A DNA stretch of 64,000 bases, taken from NCBI RefSeq assembly GCF_000209165.1, contig NC_009047.1, positions 310,001-374,000 on the forward strand. Reading direction: 5' to 3'. Positions 61,112 to 64,000 of the stretch are shown here, piece after piece (the stretch's first letter is position 1; each line of letters starts with the position of its first letter). The notes below the pieces were generated by a model, which saw nothing but the letters and a program-made list of their open reading frames with translations, was not told where the DNA came from and made no database searches. Position numbers and translations under genes: made by a program. This stretch comes from Scheffersomyces stipitis CBS 6054. Lineage: Eukaryota > Ascomycota > Pichiomycetes > Serinales > Debaryomycetaceae.

Positions 61112-63211
61112 ATGAGTTCGGTTAGTGAGAGTCATATAGAGATTTTGGTGGCATTGGCCGATGGGATCATCCATGACACAACGGCCGATGTCGTCAGACC
61201 CTACTTGGACCCCGGATTTCCAATTGACAGGCTTGAAGAATACTTGAAGAACTACACCAGACCCTCAGAAACAGAAGGGTTTAAGCAATTCGTCACTAAC
61301 GTGATCAATTCGAATCCGACCCATTCCAGGAGAATGTTCACTGTGCTTATGACGGTGTTAGACTCCCGGATCTTAGCACCAACTCTCACGGGCTCGCTTA
61401 CATTGATCAGAGATATGACGGTAGAACAGCGTGAGCAGCTATTACAATCGTGGAGAGATTCTCCTATAGTGACCAAAAGACGTGCATTCAGAATGGTGCA
61501 CGCTGCAGCCGTGTCCACATTCGCGAGAATGGCTACAGACTTGCACTTGAAGGCTATTGGCTATCCTGGAGTCGAGACGAGAGAAAAGCTATATGCTGAC
61601 CAAGTGCCCGACACTTTCAAATATTCGATGTTGAAAAAACCACAAGTTGACGGCTACGAGTTGCACATTCCTGACGTCGATGTGTTAATCATTGGGTCTG
61701 GTTCTGGTGCCGGTGTCGTTGCTCATACTATAGCTGAAGCAGGATATAAGGCTTTGGTTCTCGAGAAAGGAAAGTACTTTTCGAGCGAAGAATTCACCTT
61801 CAATGACTTGACTGGATACCAGAACTTGTATGAACAACAAGGTGCCTTAGTCTCTTCCAACCAACAGTTGTTCGTATTGGCTGGGTCTACATTTGGTGGA
61901 GGTTCTGCCATCAACTGGTCTGCTTGTTTGAAGACTCCATTCAAGGTCAGAAAAGAATGGTACGACGACTTTGGTCTTGAATGGGCTGCCAGCGAGTCAT
62001 TTGACAAGTGCACTGACTATGTATGGACTCAGATGGGTGCGAACAAGAACAACATCAATCATTCTTTAGCCAATAAAGTTATTTTAGAAGGTGGTGCCAA
62101 GTTGGGCTACAAGGTCAAGGAAGTGGAACAGAACAATGGAGCCCACGCTGATCACAGCTGTGGTTTTTGTCACCTCGGTTGTAAATACGGAATCAAACAG
62201 AGTTCCCCAGCTTGCTGGTTCAGAGAACCAGCAGACAAGGGCTCATTGTTTATGGACCAAGTTAAAGTGATCAAGGTTCTCCACAATCGTGGAGTAGCCA
62301 TCGGAGTCTTGTGTGAAGATATCCTCACTGGAAAGCAGTTCAAAATTACAGGTCCTAAGAAGTACGTAGTGAGTGGTGGTTCATTGTGTACGCCAGTTGT
62401 TTTACAGAACTCCGGTTTCAGAAACAAGCATATAGGTGCCAACTTGAAGTTGCACCCTATCTCGATTGTTTTCGGAAACTTTGGCAGAGAAGCCAGAGCT
62501 GATCCTCATGAACATCCTATATTGACTTCTGTGTGCACTGAGGTGGACGATTTGGATGGAAAGGCTCACGGTGCTAAGATCGAAACCGTTTTGAATGCTC
62601 CATTCTTGGAGTCGGTATTCCTTCCATGGCAGAACAGTGACAAGCTCAGAGAAGACTTGTTGAAGTACCAGAATCTTGCAACCATGTTGCTAATCACAAG
62701 AGACAAATCCAGCGGATATGTGAGGGCAGATTCCAACGCTCCTAATTCGTTGATTGTTGACTACACAGTTAACCAATACGACCGTAATGCTTTGCTCCAG
62801 GCTTTTGTCACCACTGCAGACATGCTCTATATCCAAGGTGCAAAAGAGATTTTTGGTTCCCAAGCATGGCTTCCTGTGTTCAAGTCAGAAAAACCCAAAC
62901 ACGAAAGAGCCATCACCGACCAAGACTTTGTGGATTGGAGAAATGCCGTGTTGAAGATAGGCTTAGATTCATACGGAAACGTGTATGGTTCTGCTCATCA
63001 GATGAGTTCCTGCCGTATGTCTGGAAAGGGCCCTAGATACGGGGCTTGTGACGAGAACGGCCATTTGTTTGAATGTAAAAATGTCTACGTTGCAGATGCC
63101 AGCGCTATGCCTACCGCCAGTGGTGCCAATCCTATGATCACAACCATGGCTATAGCAAGACATGTAGCTCTTGGACTTGTCAAGGACTTGCAACCAGCAG
63201 CAAAGCTTTGA
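61112..63211 (+). CDS. FAO1: Long-chain fatty alcohol oxidase (peroxisomal, GMC family)
   Basis: The 699-residue protein matches Candida fatty alcohol oxidases in length and layout. An N-terminal helical domain of about 185 residues precedes the FAD Rossmann motif DVLIIGSGSGAGVVAH (about 189-205). GSTFGGGSAINWSACLK is a GMC signature and the C-terminal block VYGSAHQMSSCRMSGKG with DASAMPTASGANPMITTMAI completes the FAD/active-site region. Cys350-Gly-Phe-Cys353-His354 fits CXXCH, a heme-binding pattern reported in Candida FAO proteins. The C-terminus AKL is a PTS1. It oxidises long-chain (and often omega-hydroxy) alcohols to aldehydes with release of H2O2 in alkane and fatty-acid metabolism. 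Confidence 0.95.
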   Translation: MSSVSESHIEILVALADGIIHDTTADVVRPYLDPGFPIDRLEEYLKNYTRPSETEGFKQFVTNVINSNPTHSRRMFTVLMTVLDSRILAPTLTGSLTLIRDMTVEQREQLLQSWRDSPIVTKRRAFRMVHAAAVSTFARMATDLHLKAIGYPGVETREKLYADQVPDTFKYSMLKKPQVDGYELHIPDVDVLIIGSGSGAGVVAHTIAEAGYKALVLEKGKYFSSEEFTFNDLTGYQNLYEQQGALVSSNQQLFVLAGSTFGGGSAINWSACLKTPFKVRKEWYDDFGLEWAASESFDKCTDYVWTQMGANKNNINHSLANKVILEGGAKLGYKVKEVEQNNGAHADHSCGFCHLGCKYGIKQSSPACWFREPADKGSLFMDQVKVIKVLHNRGVAIGVLCEDILTGKQFKITGPKKYVVSGGSLCTPVVLQNSGFRNKHIGANLKLHPISIVFGNFGREARADPHEHPILTSVCTEVDDLDGKAHGAKIETVLNAPFLESVFLPWQNSDKLREDLLKYQNLATMLLITRDKSSGYVRADSNAPNSLIVDYTVNQYDRNALLQAFVTTADMLYIQGAKEIFGSQAWLPVFKSEKPKHERAITDQDFVDWRNAVLKIGLDSYGNVYGSAHQMSSCRMSGKGPRYGACDENGHLFECKNVYVADASAMPTASGANPMITTMAIARHVALGLVKDLQPAAKL

Positions 63212-63407
63212 TTTATTTATGTAATGATTGAATACTATTGTACACTTGCAATTAGATACACTGTGTACTACTGTATATGATATTAAAGATTTTGTAATTA
63301 TACTATTGTAATGGAAGCTACGTTTTAGTTATGCTATCTATATGAATTTAGCTATGCGGTTGTGTTGCCCCGTATGTAGTGTTCGTCAAGTTATGCTTAT
63401 GGCCCTT

Positions 63408-63869
63408 CTACACATCATAAACTACGCTATTACAACTCAAGAAATACTTCAAGTTCTTTACGTCAGCTGCGTCTTTCTCGCTTATTCCGGCGAATCCAAG
63501 TGGTCCCTTATCACATTCGCTGCAGATCAATAAACGTTCGATATTCAAAGTCACAGGTTCACCAGGATCCAGAGCTAATTCAATTGGGCTGGACAAGTTT
63601 TCCACTGCTCTTGATACTCCAATGTTGTCGAAATCCCAAACGTCGTCGACCTTGTAGAAATCAGAAGTGGACTCAGTACGAGGTTCATCCACCGACGGGA
63701 TTTGGCCAACGGCAACCATTTCTGGAGCCTTGTCTATCGATATCTTTGAAGATACTAAAGCCTTCAGAAGCGGTATTATTCTGGCATTACACTGTTTAAA
63801 AGGACATCTGAGCACGACTCTCTTTTCCAAAGATATCTGGTCCAAGTCAAAGGCTTTGTACGACAGCAT
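63408..63869 (-). CDS. DSS4: Dss4/Mss4-type Rab-binding chaperone
   Basis: A 153-residue protein. The block FYKVDDVWDFDNIGVSR, followed by LLICSECDKGPLGFAG, is the signature of Dss4/Mss4, and the Zn-binding cysteines are visible in RCPFKQCN (N-terminal) and CSEC (C-terminal). Family members bind nucleotide-free Rabs such as Sec4 and stabilise them in exocytosis. The frame is open six codons further, but from GTG; the ATG at 63867-63869 gives MLSYKAFDLDQIS, longer at the N-terminus than Saccharomyces Dss4 (143 residues). It converges with FAO1, about 200 bp between stops. The promoter lies at 63870-64000. Confidence 0.9.
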   Translation of the reverse strand: MLSYKAFDLDQISLEKRVVLRCPFKQCNARIIPLLKALVSSKISIDKAPEMVAVGQIPSVDEPRTESTSDFYKVDDVWDFDNIGVSRAVENLSSPIELALDPGEPVTLNIERLLICSECDKGPLGFAGISEKDAADVKNLKYFLSCNSVVYDV

Positions 63870-64000
63870 TAGAAGGAAAATAGACACAAATATAAAAACG
63901 TTCCAGCAAGTAACCGTAGATTTTTATAATATCAGATCAAAATTCGGAGTCGCACTCTCCATACTGAAAATTAAATATGGGACGTTGTCGATATAGGCGG

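Overview
The window is nuclear DNA of an ascomycete yeast of the CUG-Ser (CTG) clade. The genes are compact and intronless, and their proteins are closest in plan to Saccharomyces/Candida families. Where CTG codons fall at conserved positions, serine fits better than leucine (the ECI1 codon at 3531-3533 and the second ABC-signature motif at 23776-23778). Base composition, a quinate/pentose-type sugar permease and a peroxisomal fatty-alcohol oxidase would suit a Scheffersomyces (Pichia) stipitis-like species, but that species guess is inference. No tRNA, rRNA, transposon or CRISPR-like array was found.

Layout. 1-16.7 kb: a left-truncated acidic protein gene (-), ARF1 (+), peroxisomal enoyl-CoA isomerase ECI1 (+), the TORC1 regulator NPR3 (+), the spliceosome core PRP8 (-) and an Asi1/Asi3-type nuclear-membrane RING protein (+). 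17.5-28 kb: LCB1 (+), CDC23/APC8 (-), a probable THO subunit resembling Mft1 (+), a mitochondrial pyruvate carrier subunit (-) and a vacuolar ABCC transporter (-). 28-40 kb: a 2-kb divergent promoter region, mitochondrial aconitase ACO1 (+), three lineage-specific genes (an acidic protein, a four-helix membrane protein, and a secreted protein with Kex2-type sites) and an FLC/TRP-like membrane protein (-). 40.6-52 kb: STT4 (-), TIF6 (-), a 320-residue Hsp104-derived protein (+) and full-length HSP104 (-). 53.9-64 kb: USB1 (+), a possible small ORF (+), GTS1-type ArfGAP (+), an MFS sugar/quinate-type permease (+), FAO1 (+) and DSS4 (-).

The most unusual item is the tail-to-tail HSP104 pair. The gene at 48237-49199 encodes only the second AAA+ module and the Hsp104-type tail, with no N domain, NBD1 or middle domain. 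It keeps Walker A but has lost the pore-loop tyrosine, the sensor-1 asparagine, the arginine finger and the sensor-2 arginine. It looks like a partial duplicate kept open as a nucleotide-binding pseudo-ATPase. HSP104 has two perfect heat-shock elements in its promoter; the small paralogue has no clear one.

The rest is mainly housekeeping. Themes that recur are fatty-acid and alcohol oxidation (ECI1 with two CCGAGG promoter motifs, FAO1 with a peroxisomal tail), mitochondrial carbon entry (pyruvate carrier, aconitase), Arf/Rab traffic (ARF1, GTS1, DSS4) and RNA processing (PRP8, USB1, THO). Functions are assigned by recognising families by eye, without database searches. Several start codons were set to the first in-frame ATG where a longer open frame would begin at TTG or GTG.
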